Part shown: piece by piece, positions 1 to 7,717 of the stretch
Position numbering within the stretch: position 1 is the first letter of the stretch
How the letters are laid out: the number at the start of each line of letters is the position of its first letter
Notes under the pieces: generated by a model
Database searches by the model: none
Told to the model about the DNA's origin: nothing
Seen by the model: only the letters and a program-made list of their open reading frames with translations
Made by a program: the position numbers and the translations under genes
NCBI GenBank assembly: GCA_030591305.1
Contig: JAUVBI010000027.1
Location: 1 to 19,604 of the forward strand
Length of the DNA stretch: 19,604 nt
Direction: 5' to 3'
Source of the DNA: Pseudomonadota bacterium
Lineage (GTDB): Bacteria > Pseudomonadota > Gammaproteobacteria > Pseudomonadales > Halieaceae

Positions 1-135
1 AAGCCGACCCATAGGTAACTAAAATTTCGTGCTCCCGAAGGGCCACTATGTCGTGAAAACGCCCGCGATTGAGGAGTAAGACTGGGCCGAAATTGGAGGC
101 GAGCAAAGAGCAGCAGTGAGTCAATTTTTAACGGT

Positions 136-244
136 CGCCACAGCATCACCCATACGGCCACTCCAGCCTCCATAGCGGCCGACCTGGCCACGCCACAACG
201 CAACCACCGGCCGCAACACCTCCAGTCGCCATAACGCGGACCGC
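136..244. repeat. Degenerate ~55-bp tandem repeat, two copies
   Basis: Both units begin with CGCCACA (at 136 and 191), continue through a GGCC-containing segment and a CTCCAG word, and end in a CCATA-GCGG-like block, giving a period of about 55 bp. The match is imperfect and needs small gaps. I see no coding explanation. It could be a decayed intergenic repeat or simple compositional similarity. Confidence 0.3.
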
Positions 245-324
245 AAAGGGCCAGAGGGTATGCGGATCTGATATTGGTGCTGAAACCGAAAGCGGCCATG
301 CGGCCGGGCACGCCGCTTCAGTCT

Positions 325-346
325 TGGACTTAATATGGACTTAATA
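325..346. repeat. 11-bp perfect tandem duplication
   Basis: TGGACTTAATA occurs twice with no gap (325-335 and 336-346), just beyond the tRNA-Ala terminator. It looks like a small slippage duplication; no function is evident. Confidence 0.75.
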
Positions 347-356
347 TTGGCAAAAC

Positions 357-387
357 AAAAAATGGCTACAGTGAGAAAGCTGTAACC
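357..387 (-). terminator. Rho-independent terminator of tRNA-Ala
   Basis: On the minus strand an 8-bp stem GGTTACAG/CTGTAGCC (one T-G wobble; arms at 380-387 and 364-371) encloses an 8-nt loop and is followed by a T-rich tract (positions 362-357 and beyond). It starts 21 nt past the tRNA CCA end, as expected for an intrinsic terminator of a monocistronic tRNA unit. Confidence 0.75.
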
Positions 388-408
388 GCTTGATATTTAT
401 AAGTTATT

Positions 409-484
409 TGGTGGAGCCTAGCGGGATCGAACCGCTGACCTCAACACTGCCAGTGTTGCGCTCTCCCAGCTGAGCTAAGGCCCC
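409..484 (-). tRNA. tRNA-Ala (anticodon GGC)
   Basis: The 76-nt gene folds as a complete cloverleaf with encoded CCA. The acceptor arm GGGGCCT pairs with AGGCTCC and contains the G3:U70 wobble that is the identity element for alanyl-tRNA synthetase. The D arm is GCTC/GAGC. The anticodon stem CAACA/TGTTG carries loop CTGGCAG, so the anticodon is GGC, reading GCC/GCU. The T arm carries TTCGATC. It has its own promoter and terminator. In many gammaproteobacteria this tRNA lies near gltX; here gltX is about 2.2 kb away with trhP and a GST-like gene between. Confidence 0.97.
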
Positions 485-499
485 ATATTCTCTAACTCA

Positions 500-524
500 T
501 TGAACAAACAGGGATTTTGTTCAA
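500..524 (-). repeat. 9-bp inverted repeat in tRNA-Ala leader
   Basis: TTGAACAAA (500-508) and TTTGTTCAA (516-524) form a perfect 9-bp hairpin with a 7-nt loop, between the tRNA promoter and the mature tRNA 5' end. It would form in the precursor leader. There is no U tract on either side, so it does not look like a terminator. A processing structure or operator is possible. Confidence 0.6.
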
Positions 525-547
525 CGTTGTCTCTAAAAGAGCTGCGC

Positions 548-576
548 ATTTTAGTGATAGCACCCTGCCCTGTCAA
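548..576 (-). promoter_or_regulatory. Sigma70 promoter of tRNA-Ala
   Basis: A perfect TTGACA (-35, 571-576) and TAAAAT (-10, 548-553) are separated by exactly 17 nt on the minus strand. The -10 box is followed by GCGC, a GC-rich discriminator typical of stringently controlled stable-RNA promoters. Transcription would begin near 541 and give a leader of about 55 nt before the tRNA. Confidence 0.85.
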
Positions 577-593
577 GAATTAAGATATTTCTG

Positions 594-599
594 TACAAT
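594..599 (+). promoter_or_regulatory. Candidate -10 box for trhP
   Basis: TACAAT (5 of 6 to consensus) lies 38 nt before the trhP start. The hexamer 17 nt upstream (571-576) is the complement of the tRNA -35 and is a poor -35 on this strand, so the call rests on the -10 alone. If real, it is back to back with the tRNA-Ala promoter. Confidence 0.3.
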
Positions 600-637
600 G
601 CGCGCGAATTTTCTAACAAAACACCAGACTGATTAAA

Positions 638-1927
638 ATGAATATACCATTTTCGCCCGAACTGCTGTGCCCAGCTGGCACCTTAAAATCCATGCGCTAC
701 GCCTTCGCCTACGGTGCCGATGCCGTTTATGCCGGACAGCCCCGCTATAGCCTTCGCGTGCGCAATAACGAGTTCAATAAGCTGGAGAACCTGGCCAGTG
801 CTATCGATGAAGCACACGCTCTCGGCAAGAAATTTTACCTGGCATCCAACATCTCCCCCCACAACGACAAGGTACGTTCCTATATACGCGACCTGGAACC
901 CGTCTTGGAAATGGGCCCCGATGCCCTGATTATGTCCGACCCCGGTATTATCATGCTAGTAAAAGATCGCTGGCCGGACCAGGAGGTACACTTATCAGTA
1001 CAGGCCAATGCGGTAAACTGGGCAACCGTCAAGTTCTGGCACCGCCAGGGCATCAGCCGCGTTATTTTGTCACGCGAACTTTCGCTGGATGAAATTGAGG
1101 AAATTCGCCAGCAATGCCCTGAAATGGAGTTGGAAGTTTTTGTACACGGGGCACTGTGTATCGCCTATTCCGGTCGCTGCCTGTTATCGGGCTATATGAC
1201 CCACAGGGACTCCAACCAGGGCGCCTGTACCAATTCCTGCCGCTGGGAGTACGACACCCATCCGGCAAAGGAAACCGAGACCGGTGACATCATCGCCATT
1301 GAGCCGGTATTGTTACAGGAAAAAAATCGTCCCGGTGAATATATGCCCGCCTACGAAGATGAGCACGGCACCTACATCATGAACTCCAAAGATTTGCGTG
1401 CCGTACAACACGTTGAGCGCCTGATAAAGATGGGCATACATTCCCTGAAGATTGAGGGCCGCACCAAAAGCCACTATTACGTGGCACGCACCGCCCAGGT
1501 TTATCGCGAGGCTATCGACAATGCCATGGCCGGAAAACCCTTCGACATGGAGCAAATGGGGCAATTGGAACACCTGGCCAACCGGGGCTATACCGAGGGG
1601 TTTTATCGTCGTCATGTACCCAGCGAATACCAGAACTACGAGGTGGGACATTCCAGTAATGCCCACCAGCAGTTTGTTGGTGAGGCCATAGCCTGCGACG
1701 AAAGCAGTATGACAGTCGATGTAAAGAACTTCTTTCAGTGCGGTGATACACTTGAACTAATAAGCCCTAGCGGCAACTACACGTTTACATTGAGTGAAAT
1801 TATCGATAAAAATGGTGAGCCCACCGACACAGCACCCGGCTCTGGCCATATCGTAAAAATACCCCTGCCCAACAAACATACTCTGGCCAGCGACGGCGGC
1901 AAAGCCCTGCTAATGCGCTACCTGTAG
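638..1927 (+). CDS. trhP: tRNA 5-hydroxyuridine synthesis protein TrhP (peptidase U32 family)
   Basis: 429-residue member of the U32 'peptidase' family, closest by eye to E. coli TrhP (YegQ). TrhP takes part in prephenate-dependent hydroxylation of U34 in tRNAs that become cmo5U/mcmo5U modified. The N-terminus SPELLCPAGTL and the segment GADAVYAG (27-33 region) are typical. The U32 signature ExFVHGALC ends at C174, and C174, C181, C197 and C201 form the four-cysteine set expected to hold an Fe-S cluster. The motif SLKIEGR in the C-terminal half is also characteristic. It is full length (the family is about 450 aa). The Shine-Dalgarno is weak. It is divergent from tRNA-Ala and convergent with the GST-like gene. 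tRNA-Ala(GGC) itself has no U34, so it is not a substrate. Confidence 0.92.
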   Translation: MNIPFSPELLCPAGTLKSMRYAFAYGADAVYAGQPRYSLRVRNNEFNKLENLASAIDEAHALGKKFYLASNISPHNDKVRSYIRDLEPVLEMGPDALIMSDPGIIMLVKDRWPDQEVHLSVQANAVNWATVKFWHRQGISRVILSRELSLDEIEEIRQQCPEMELEVFVHGALCIAYSGRCLLSGYMTHRDSNQGACTNSCRWEYDTHPAKETETGDIIAIEPVLLQEKNRPGEYMPAYEDEHGTYIMNSKDLRAVQHVERLIKMGIHSLKIEGRTKSHYYVARTAQVYREAIDNAMAGKPFDMEQMGQLEHLANRGYTEGFYRRHVPSEYQNYEVGHSSNAHQQFVGEAIACDESSMTVDVKNFFQCGDTLELISPSGNYTFTLSEIIDKNGEPTDTAPGSGHIVKIPLPNKHTLASDGGKALLMRYL

Positions 1928-1951
1928 TACACAAACGGCAATACAAAATAC

Positions 1952-1968
1952 CTACTGAGAGTAGTTTT
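1952..1968 (+). terminator. Weak hairpin terminator after trhP
   Basis: CTACT/AGTAG (1952-1956 and 1960-1964) with a 3-nt loop is followed by TTTT (1965-1968). The stem is only 5 bp and overlaps the last codons of the convergent gene, so this is a candidate only. Confidence 0.3.
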
Positions 1969-2707
1969 CCTGCAAGTAGTCGACAATATCTGCCGATTCA
2001 AACATCCCAATATTGGAATTTGGGTCATACAAAAAGGGGATAGACACCCTACCCTCATCGGTCTGTAGTATTCTGCGGTTTTCAAGCTTACTATTGGGCG
2101 TAACCTGCAATAGCCCGCGCACTTGAGGTAGCATCCACTCCCGCCATTCAGTGCGCCCACAGTTGCGCACAACATAGGCAATTTCCATTTCGCACAGCTG
2201 CTCGCGTACTACTCTGGCATAGGGGCTAGATTCAAAACTATATAACTCCAACATATACTCAGGTTGTATCCCGGGCCTCGCTGTCATGCCCCGGTTTGTT
2301 CTGGGCGCACTGGCCAACATGGAGGTGATGGTCTGTAGTTTTCCCAGGCGCCATTTCAAAGGCAGGGGACGCATGGCATATGATTCGAACAGGTAGGCAA
2401 TAATATCCAGTGACTCATATAATTCCACTCCCGTGTTAGGGTCAACCAGATAGGGAAATTGAGCCTTGCCACCACGCTTTTCCAGCTCTGGACGATACCG
2501 CTCACCCAACTTTGGACAGGGGTAAATCTCCACGTCCAGATCCAGCTCGGTTAATACCTCACGCACCAGCCGACAGTGGGGACAATTTTCAATATCGTAG
2601 AGCTGCAACATTTTTTCAGGCTTTATTTCAGCAGGTGTTGAGCTGATGCCTGCGTTTCCGCGCAGCACGGTGGACAATAATGAAGTGGTGATATTTCCCT
2701 TTGCCAT
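1952..2707 (-). CDS. Tandem glutathione S-transferase N-terminal/glutaredoxin-like protein
   Basis: 251-residue protein made of two thioredoxin-fold GST-N modules. Module 1 (about 33-112) has LQLYDIENCPHC with an intact CPHC redox motif (C42, C45), a cis-Pro segment FPYLVDP (P85) and the glutathione-binding ES pair (E98-S99). Module 2 (about 151-250) repeats the pattern as LELYSFESSPYA, IPFLYDP (P224) and ES (E237-S238), but both redox cysteines are replaced (S161, A164). Module 1 could therefore act as a glutathione-dependent oxidoreductase, while module 2 can only bind or pair. The substrate is unknown. It lies 11 nt after gltX, and its Shine-Dalgarno (TGAGGT, 2715-2720) overlaps the gltX stop, indicating co-transcription. 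No signal peptide, so cytosolic. Domain call good, function open. Confidence 0.8.
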   Translation of the reverse strand: MAKGNITTSLLSTVLRGNAGISSTPAEIKPEKMLQLYDIENCPHCRLVREVLTELDLDVEIYPCPKLGERYRPELEKRGGKAQFPYLVDPNTGVELYESLDIIAYLFESYAMRPLPLKWRLGKLQTITSMLASAPRTNRGMTARPGIQPEYMLELYSFESSPYARVVREQLCEMEIAYVVRNCGRTEWREWMLPQVRGLLQVTPNSKLENRRILQTDEGRVSIPFLYDPNSNIGMFESADIVDYLQENYSQ

Positions 2708-2718
2708 TGTGTACTACC

Positions 2719-4200
2719 TCACAGCTGTTGGTATTCTTTTTCCAGACGTTTCATTCCTTTCTTGGAAACACCACCTAATAGTTTGATGGCCTCCCGCAGC
2801 CTTGCCCTGCTCATATCCGGGCCCAATAATTCCATAGAGTCGACCACAGAGAATGAGGCTGTTGAGCCAGAAATAGCTATGAATAAAGGAGCCAGAAAAT
2901 CTTTCACTTTAATTTCCAGGGCATCTGCAGTTGCCTTCAGCTCGTTCCAGATATTGTCCCGGTTCCACTGCTGCAGAGCTTCCATTTTCCACAGGGCAAA
3001 CTGCAGGCCCTTTACCACGTCTTCCCGCTCGCCTTTTAGCGATGAAAAGCTCGCCTCCGTCAATGGCAAACTGCCCGACACAAGAAAGCTGGTAAGGGGC
3101 GCAAAATCGCTCAGGGTTTCCATGCGCTTCTGGGCGTGAGGTAAAACCTTTTCCAAATTCTCTTTGTTAAACGCCCATTCAATTAAACGCTGGGCCAATT
3201 GTTGTTGATCCAGGTCCTCACGAATCCACATGCCGTTCAGCCATTTCAATTTTTCTACATCAAAGATGGGACCACCCAGAGAGACCCGCTGAATGTCAAA
3301 ATTATCGACCATTTGTTGTAGCGAGAACTTTTCACTCTCGTCGGGCATAGACCAGCCCATACGCCCCAGGTAATTCACCAGAGCCTCGGGCAGAAAACCC
3401 ATACGCTGGTAATACAGGATACTGGTAGGGTTTTTTCGCTTGCTGAGTTTGGATTTATCGGGGTTGCGCAGCAGCGGTAAGTGGCACAGCTGTGGCATAT
3501 CCCAGCCAAAGTATTCATACAGTAATTTATGTTTTGGCGCGGAGTTAATCCACTCCTCACCGCGCAGCACATGGGTAATTTCCATCAAGTGATCATCTAC
3601 CACATTGGCCAGGTGGTAAGTGGGCATGCCATCGGACTTGATCAATATCTGAGCGTCTACCATGCTCCAGTCCAGCTCAATGGTACCGCGCAGCATATCG
3701 TCAATGGCACAAGCACCCTCTTCATCCGGTACTATCATTCTGATGACATAGGGCTCTCCCGCTTTTTTTCGCTTCTGAACTTCATCGTCGGGAAGTTTCA
3801 AGTCGGCGGGTTTCAAAGCGGTACTGTTACCTGCGGCACGTCTGGCCTCGCGCAATTCGTTTAGCTCATCACCGGTGCGATAACAGATAAAAGCCTTGTC
3901 TTTATCAAGCAACTGCTGGGCATATTTACCATAGATATCCATACGCTCACTCTGGCGATAGGGGCCATAGTCTCCCCCCACATCCGGGCCCTCATCCCAC
4001 TCCAGCCCCAGCCAGTGCAGGGAATCGAGAATGGCGCGCTCAGATTCTGGCGTACTGCGCGCCTGGTCGGTGTCCTCTATACGCAGGATAAACTTGCCAC
4101 CATGAGCTCTCGCGAAGCACATATTGAATAACGCGATATAGGCGGTACCCACATGGGGGTCGCCGGTGGGTGAAGGTGCAATACGGGTACGTACAGTCAT
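2719..4200 (-). CDS. gltX: Glutamyl-tRNA synthetase
   Basis: 493-residue class I aminoacyl-tRNA synthetase charging tRNA-Glu with glutamate. The N-terminus [16 protein letters not shown] holds the HIGH-type motif as HVGT (16-19), and KLSKRK (251-256) is the KMSKS loop. FILRIEDTD (37-45) and LRGEEW (212-217) are family hallmarks. Length and C-terminal anticodon-binding half are normal. The region around 100-130, which carries zinc-ligand cysteines in E. coli GluRS, has only C106 here, so this looks like a zinc-free form. No strong Shine-Dalgarno, but a perfect TATAAT lies upstream. It leads the operon with the GST-like gene. Confidence 0.97.
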   Translation of the reverse strand: MTVRTRIAPSPTGDPHVGTAYIALFNMCFARAHGGKFILRIEDTDQARSTPESERAILDSLHWLGLEWDEGPDVGGDYGPYRQSERMDIYGKYAQQLLDKDKAFICYRTGDELNELREARRAAGNSTALKPADLKLPDDEVQKRKKAGEPYVIRMIVPDEEGACAIDDMLRGTIELDWSMVDAQILIKSDGMPTYHLANVVDDHLMEITHVLRGEEWINSAPKHKLLYEYFGWDMPQLCHLPLLRNPDKSKLSKRKNPTSILYYQRMGFLPEALVNYLGRMGWSMPDESEKFSLQQMVDNFDIQRVSLGGPIFDVEKLKWLNGMWIREDLDQQQLAQRLIEWAFNKENLEKVLPHAQKRMETLSDFAPLTSFLVSGSLPLTEASFSSLKGEREDVVKGLQFALWKMEALQQWNRDNIWNELKATADALEIKVKDFLAPLFIAISGSTASFSVVDSMELLGPDMSRARLREAIKLLGGVSKKGMKRLEKEYQQL

Positions 4201-4230
4201 AGGTGGATATTCAGTAATTCAGGAACCGCA

Positions 4231-4236
4231 ATTATA
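4231..4236 (-). promoter_or_regulatory. -10 box of gltX promoter
   Basis: Perfect TATAAT on the minus strand, 30 nt before the gltX start codon. The hexamer 17 nt upstream is a poor -35, so the promoter may depend on an activator or on -10 contacts. It indicates gltX is transcribed independently of the SDR gene upstream. Confidence 0.45.
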
Positions 4237-4322
4237 CGACCTTGGGGCGGCAAATCCTACATCCACTTTGCTACAGGGCTTCTACTGGGTAAAACCGGAA
4301 TAAATCTGGCCCTGCAGCGTTA

Positions 4323-5084
4323 TTAAATTGTAAAACCACCATCAACGGTAATTATCTGACCGGTCATCAAGTCGGTACCGGTAATAACCGAGATAATGCT
4401 GTCGGCGATATCTTCCGGTGTGGACACCTTGCCCAGGGGCGCTGCACCCTCGGCAAAAGCAATGACATCCTGCCAGCGTTCGCCCCAACCCTCACTGGCC
4501 CATTTACCGTTAATCAAGCCCGGGCAAATCGCATTCACCCTGATATTGTGCTCGCCAATAGCCTTGGCCAGAGTCCGGGTCAGGCTGTTGAGAGCAGCTT
4601 TTGATGCACAATAGGCCATGGAGCTGCCGTTGGTGGTCAGCCCCGCAATGCTGGAAGTCATCACAATCTCACCCCCACCCTGCTTGATCAATTCGGGCAG
4701 TACCGCACGGGTCATATAAAATGGGCCCATTAGGTTTGTGCTCAGCGTCGACTCCCAGATTGCGTCGGAGAGCAGGTCCAGATTTTTGTGCTCAACGTAT
4801 GTGGTGGCTCCCGCATTGTTCACCAGAATATCCACCTGTCCAAACTCGGCCACCGTTTTTTGGACCAGAGCAATACACTGCAGATCATCACCGACGTCTG
4901 CTTTAAACCTGATAGCCTGGCCTCCGGCTTCCTCAATGCATTTTACTGTATCCTCGGCTCCCGCCCTGGATCTGGCGTAGTTAACCACTACTTTGACATT
5001 TTGTTCAGCCAGCTTTATAGCTAATGCCGCTCCCACACCGGAACTGGCGCCGGTTACAATGGCCACTTTGTTATCCAACTTCAT
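4323..5084 (-). CDS. SDR family NAD(P)-dependent oxidoreductase
   Basis: 253-residue classical short-chain dehydrogenase. The cofactor loop TGASSGVG (11-18), NNAG (89-92), catalytic N117, S145 and the Y158-C-A-S-K162 pair are all present, and the C-terminus ends with the usual TGQIITVDGG block. The segment NYARSR (35-40) after beta-2 has basic residues that favour NADPH. It resembles FabG-like 3-oxoacyl reductases, but no acyl-carrier or fatty-acid genes are nearby, so the substrate cannot be assigned. A good Shine-Dalgarno (GGGGAG, 5094-5099) supports the start. It is divergent from dusA and separated from gltX by about 120 nt with an internal promoter. Confidence 0.88.
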   Translation of the reverse strand: MKLDNKVAIVTGASSGVGAALAIKLAEQNVKVVVNYARSRAGAEDTVKCIEEAGGQAIRFKADVGDDLQCIALVQKTVAEFGQVDILVNNAGATTYVEHKNLDLLSDAIWESTLSTNLMGPFYMTRAVLPELIKQGGGEIVMTSSIAGLTTNGSSMAYCASKAALNSLTRTLAKAIGEHNIRVNAICPGLINGKWASEGWGERWQDVIAFAEGAAPLGKVSTPEDIADSIISVITGTDLMTGQIITVDGGFTI

Positions 5085-5177
5085 TGCGCTTTACTCCCCA
5101 ACAACAACTCAACATACCATAAGGCAGTTTGAAAAATAGAACAAACCAGCCGGGTCACCCTGCCCCCAGGTTTGCGT

Positions 5178-5183
5178 TACAAT
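5178..5183 (+). promoter_or_regulatory. Candidate -10 box for dusA-talB
   Basis: TACAAT 33 nt before the dusA start, in the gap shared with the divergent SDR gene. No good -35 hexamer at 16-18 nt upstream, so low confidence. Confidence 0.25.
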
Positions 5184-5216
5184 ATACGCCATTTTTCTTT
5201 ACCCGTTTAGCATTTC

Positions 5217-6221
5217 ATGGCTCTCAAGCATAAATTTTGCATAGCCCCCATGATGGATTGGTCTGACCACCATTGCCGCTATTTCTGGCGCCTGCTCAGC
5301 AAGGAAGCACTGCTGTATACCGAAATGGTCACCACTGGCGCCCTTATCCACGGTGATCGTAAGCGTTTTTTACATTTTAATGACACAGAACATCCGGTGG
5401 CTCTTCAGCTGGGTGGGAGCAACCCCGTTGAGCTCGCCCAATGTGCACAGTGGGCCCAGGAGTGGGGCTATGATGAGGTCAATCTTAACTGTGGCTGCCC
5501 CTCCGACCGGGTTCAGTCGGGTATGTTTGGCGCCTGCCTGATGGCCCAACCGCAATTGGTGGCGGCGGGGGTAAAGGCAATGAGGAGCGCCTGCGATATT
5601 CCGGTTACCGTTAAGCACCGTATCGGCATTGATGACATGGAATCCTATGATGAGTTGACTGCCTTTGTCGAACCCGTGGCGGCCGCGGGTTGTTCGGTTT
5701 TTATTGTGCACGCGCGCAAAGCCTGGTTACAGGGTTTATCTCCTAAGGAAAATCGTGAAATTCCACCACTGAACTACGAGTGGGTGTATCAATTAAAACA
5801 GGACTATCCGCAACTCACCATTGTGATCAACGGCGGAATAAGAACCATGGCCGAGTGTCTGCACCACCTGGAGTACGTCGACGGTGTGATGATCGGTAGA
5901 GAGGCCTACCAAAACCCCTGGATGCTGGCCGAGGTAGACCCGGTGCTATTTGGGATAAACTCGACTGCAGATAATCGCGATGCTGTTATAGAAACACTTC
6001 TGCCTTACATCCGTGCGCAGATAATGGGCGGTGCCAGGCTCAATCACATTACGCGCCACATTCTCGGGCTGTACCAGGGCGTTGCAGGGGCCAGGAAATT
6101 CAGGCGTCATATAAGTGAGAATGCTTACAAAAAAGAGGCGGGAATAGAAGTTCTGGAAGAGGCATACGCTCTGGTAAAACAAGCCCAGGGCCACTTGGTT
6201 CCAAGCTCTACTACCCAATAA
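5217..6221 (+). CDS. dusA: tRNA-dihydrouridine(20/20a) synthase DusA
   Basis: 334-residue FMN enzyme that reduces uridine to dihydrouridine at positions 20/20a of the tRNA D loop using NADPH. The N-terminus [19 protein letters not shown] is typical of DusA rather than DusB or DusC. The catalytic motif [12 protein letters not shown] spans 91-102, with C94 (before the Pro) the likely proton-donating cysteine. [28 protein letters not shown] and NGGI (FMN phosphate binding) follow in order. Length is normal. It heads a two-gene set with talB (27-nt gap). The Shine-Dalgarno is weak. Confidence 0.95.
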   Translation: MALKHKFCIAPMMDWSDHHCRYFWRLLSKEALLYTEMVTTGALIHGDRKRFLHFNDTEHPVALQLGGSNPVELAQCAQWAQEWGYDEVNLNCGCPSDRVQSGMFGACLMAQPQLVAAGVKAMRSACDIPVTVKHRIGIDDMESYDELTAFVEPVAAAGCSVFIVHARKAWLQGLSPKENREIPPLNYEWVYQLKQDYPQLTIVINGGIRTMAECLHHLEYVDGVMIGREAYQNPWMLAEVDPVLFGINSTADNRDAVIETLLPYIRAQIMGGARLNHITRHILGLYQGVAGARKFRRHISENAYKKEAGIEVLEEAYALVKQAQGHLVPSSTTQ

Positions 6222-6248
6222 ACTGACACCAAAGATACGAGTGACAAC

Positions 6249-7202
6249 ATGAGTAATAAACTTGATCAACTGAAGACAATGACCGATGTGGTGGCCGATA
6301 CAGGCGACATCGAGGAGATAAAACGCTTTGCGCCCGTGGACGCAACCACCAATCCTTCACTGCTGCTGAAAGCGGCATCTCTGCCCCACTACGGCGCATT
6401 ACTTGATCAGGCAAAGCGCTGGGCAACTGAGTTAGGGGGCACCAATGCCGAGCAACTGGCCAACTGCTGTGACCGTTTTGCGGTTGATGTGGGGCGCGAA
6501 ATTCTCGAGGTGATACCCGGCCGTATTTCTACTGAGGTGGACGCCCGCCTGTCCTTCGATACTAACGCCTCTATAGAACGCGCCCACAAACTCATTGGCA
6601 TGTACGGCGCCGCTGGAATAAACAAAAATCGCATCCTGATAAAGATCGCTTCAACCTGGGAAGGCATACGGGCGGCACAGCAACTGGAACACGAGGGTAT
6701 AAATTGTAACCTCACACTATTATTTGGCTTCAGCCAGGCGGCGGCCTGTGCCCACGCTGGCGTGTTTCTGATATCGCCCTTCGTAGGGCGAATTCTAGAC
6801 TGGTACAAGGCCAACACGAAGCTGCTCATCGAAAAGCCACAGGATGACCCGGGCGTACAGTCGGTCGCCCGAATCTATAACTACTACAAGCAACACAATT
6901 ATAAAACTGTTGTGATGGGCGCCAGTTTTCGCAACACCGGTGAGATTGAAGCATTGTCGGGGTGTGACCGCCTGACCATCAGTCCCGGCCTGCTGGAAGC
7001 CCTGGCGGCGGATGAGGGTGAGCTGCCGCAACAACTGTCCGCAGAGTCGGCGACATCCAGCGACCCAAAATCGGGGCTGGAAGAGAGCGAGTTTCGCTAT
7101 CAGCTTAACGATGACGCGATGGCCACTGAAAAATTGGCCGAGGGAATTCGAAATTTCGTGGTGGACCAGATAAAGCTGGAAACGTTAATCAGTGATAGAT
7201 AA
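6249..7202 (+). CDS. talB: Transaldolase B
   Basis: 317-residue transaldolase of the pentose phosphate pathway, exchanging a dihydroxyacetone unit between sedoheptulose 7-phosphate and glyceraldehyde 3-phosphate. The Schiff-base lysine is K132 in [13 protein letters not shown], and the acid/base residues D17 and E96 fall at the same numbers as in E. coli TalB. The phosphate-binding region LLFGFSQ and [12 protein letters not shown] are intact. It follows dusA closely, likely in one transcript, and ends facing the STAS gene across a shared hairpin. Confidence 0.97.
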   Translation: MSNKLDQLKTMTDVVADTGDIEEIKRFAPVDATTNPSLLLKAASLPHYGALLDQAKRWATELGGTNAEQLANCCDRFAVDVGREILEVIPGRISTEVDARLSFDTNASIERAHKLIGMYGAAGINKNRILIKIASTWEGIRAAQQLEHEGINCNLTLLFGFSQAAACAHAGVFLISPFVGRILDWYKANTKLLIEKPQDDPGVQSVARIYNYYKQHNYKTVVMGASFRNTGEIEALSGCDRLTISPGLLEALAADEGELPQQLSAESATSSDPKSGLEESEFRYQLNDDAMATEKLAEGIRNFVVDQIKLETLISDR

Positions 7203-7203
7203 T

Positions 7204-7222
7204 GCCCGCTTTATTTTCGGGC
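7204..7222. terminator. Hairpin in the talB/STAS convergent gap
   Basis: GCCCG (7204-7208) pairs with CGGGC (7218-7222) around a T-rich 9-nt loop, in the 31-nt space between two convergent genes. No long U tract follows on either strand, so it may act as a weak bidirectional terminator or 3'-end stabiliser. Confidence 0.4.
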
Positions 7223-7233
7223 GCACCACCAGG

Positions 7234-7716
7234 CTAGTCGGCCTCCAGAACCGCCATTAAATCCTTGAAGCGAACTTTGTTTTCGTCACTGAGGTCCATT
7301 AGCACCCTGTGGGCCTCAACGACTTTTTCCTTGACTGCCCCTTCGCTGCCATCAATGGAGGGTATTTCATCGCCAAATTCAGTGGTACCACAGGCCTCCT
7401 CATGCAAATCGAACAAGCGCTGAAAACCCATGCTCTTTAACAGCCGATTGATGCCGGTGTTACAGGAATAAATCGCAGGTGTAAAACCAAATTTTGACTT
7501 AGTTTCAAGCGCCAGCTTTGCCAGCAGACCCAAGGTTGTACTGTCAATCCCCTCTGCCTCACACAGGTCTACCCACACACTGACAAAGTCGGGATCGTTG
7601 TACATATTATGGAAATATTCATCGATGGTGGTACAAAGAGTGAGCCTGACATCACCTGTCATGCGTATAACATAGGCACCATTTTTGTGAGCTGCAAGAA
7701 TTTTTCCGTCAGACAT
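7234..7716 (-). CDS. rssC: STAS-domain anti-sigma factor antagonist (RssC-like)
   Basis: 160-residue protein with a STAS fold at about 1-105 and a helical tail. The motif DSTTLG (58-63) matches the D-S-x-x-L-G phosphorylation site of SpoIIAA/RsbV-type antagonists, so S59 is the probable phosphoserine. Such proteins bind or release an anti-sigma partner depending on phosphorylation, and the PP2C phosphatase encoded 1 nt upstream is the expected dephosphorylating partner. No cognate HATPase kinase is in the window. The charged tail (about 115-160, with SDENKVRFKDLM) is not part of the minimal domain. The gene arrangement matches rssB-rssC of Pseudomonas as I recall it; the symbol is by analogy. 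Confidence 0.82.
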   Translation of the reverse strand: MSDGKILAAHKNGAYVIRMTGDVRLTLCTTIDEYFHNMYNDPDFVSVWVDLCEAEGIDSTTLGLLAKLALETKSKFGFTPAIYSCNTGINRLLKSMGFQRLFDLHEEACGTTEFGDEIPSIDGSEGAVKEKVVEAHRVLMDLSDENKVRFKDLMAVLEAD

Positions 7717-7717
7717 G

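Larger units (their letters stand above)
1..356. other. Non-coding left-edge region
   Basis: I see no convincing gene here. The sequence is GC-rich with many CGGCC/GGCC words between about 130 and 320, then turns AT-rich toward the tRNA terminator. A minus-strand frame is open from about 128 to the left edge, but it has no clear start or recognisable domain. Two local repeats are listed separately. The region lies downstream of a tRNA 3' end, a common place for accessory DNA, but no att repeat or integrase is visible. Confidence 0.5.

Noticed and set aside
1..128. Minus-strand frame open to the left edge
   Set aside because: About 40 codons with no ATG, no Shine-Dalgarno and no recognised motif; may be chance or a fragment, not supportable.
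409..484. tRNA-Ala as an integration site of a genomic island
   Set aside because: No integrase gene and no second copy of the tRNA 3' end are visible in the window.
1313..1666. Minus-strand 117-aa open frame inside trhP
   Set aside because: Shadow frame; the plus strand encodes well-conserved TrhP residues throughout.
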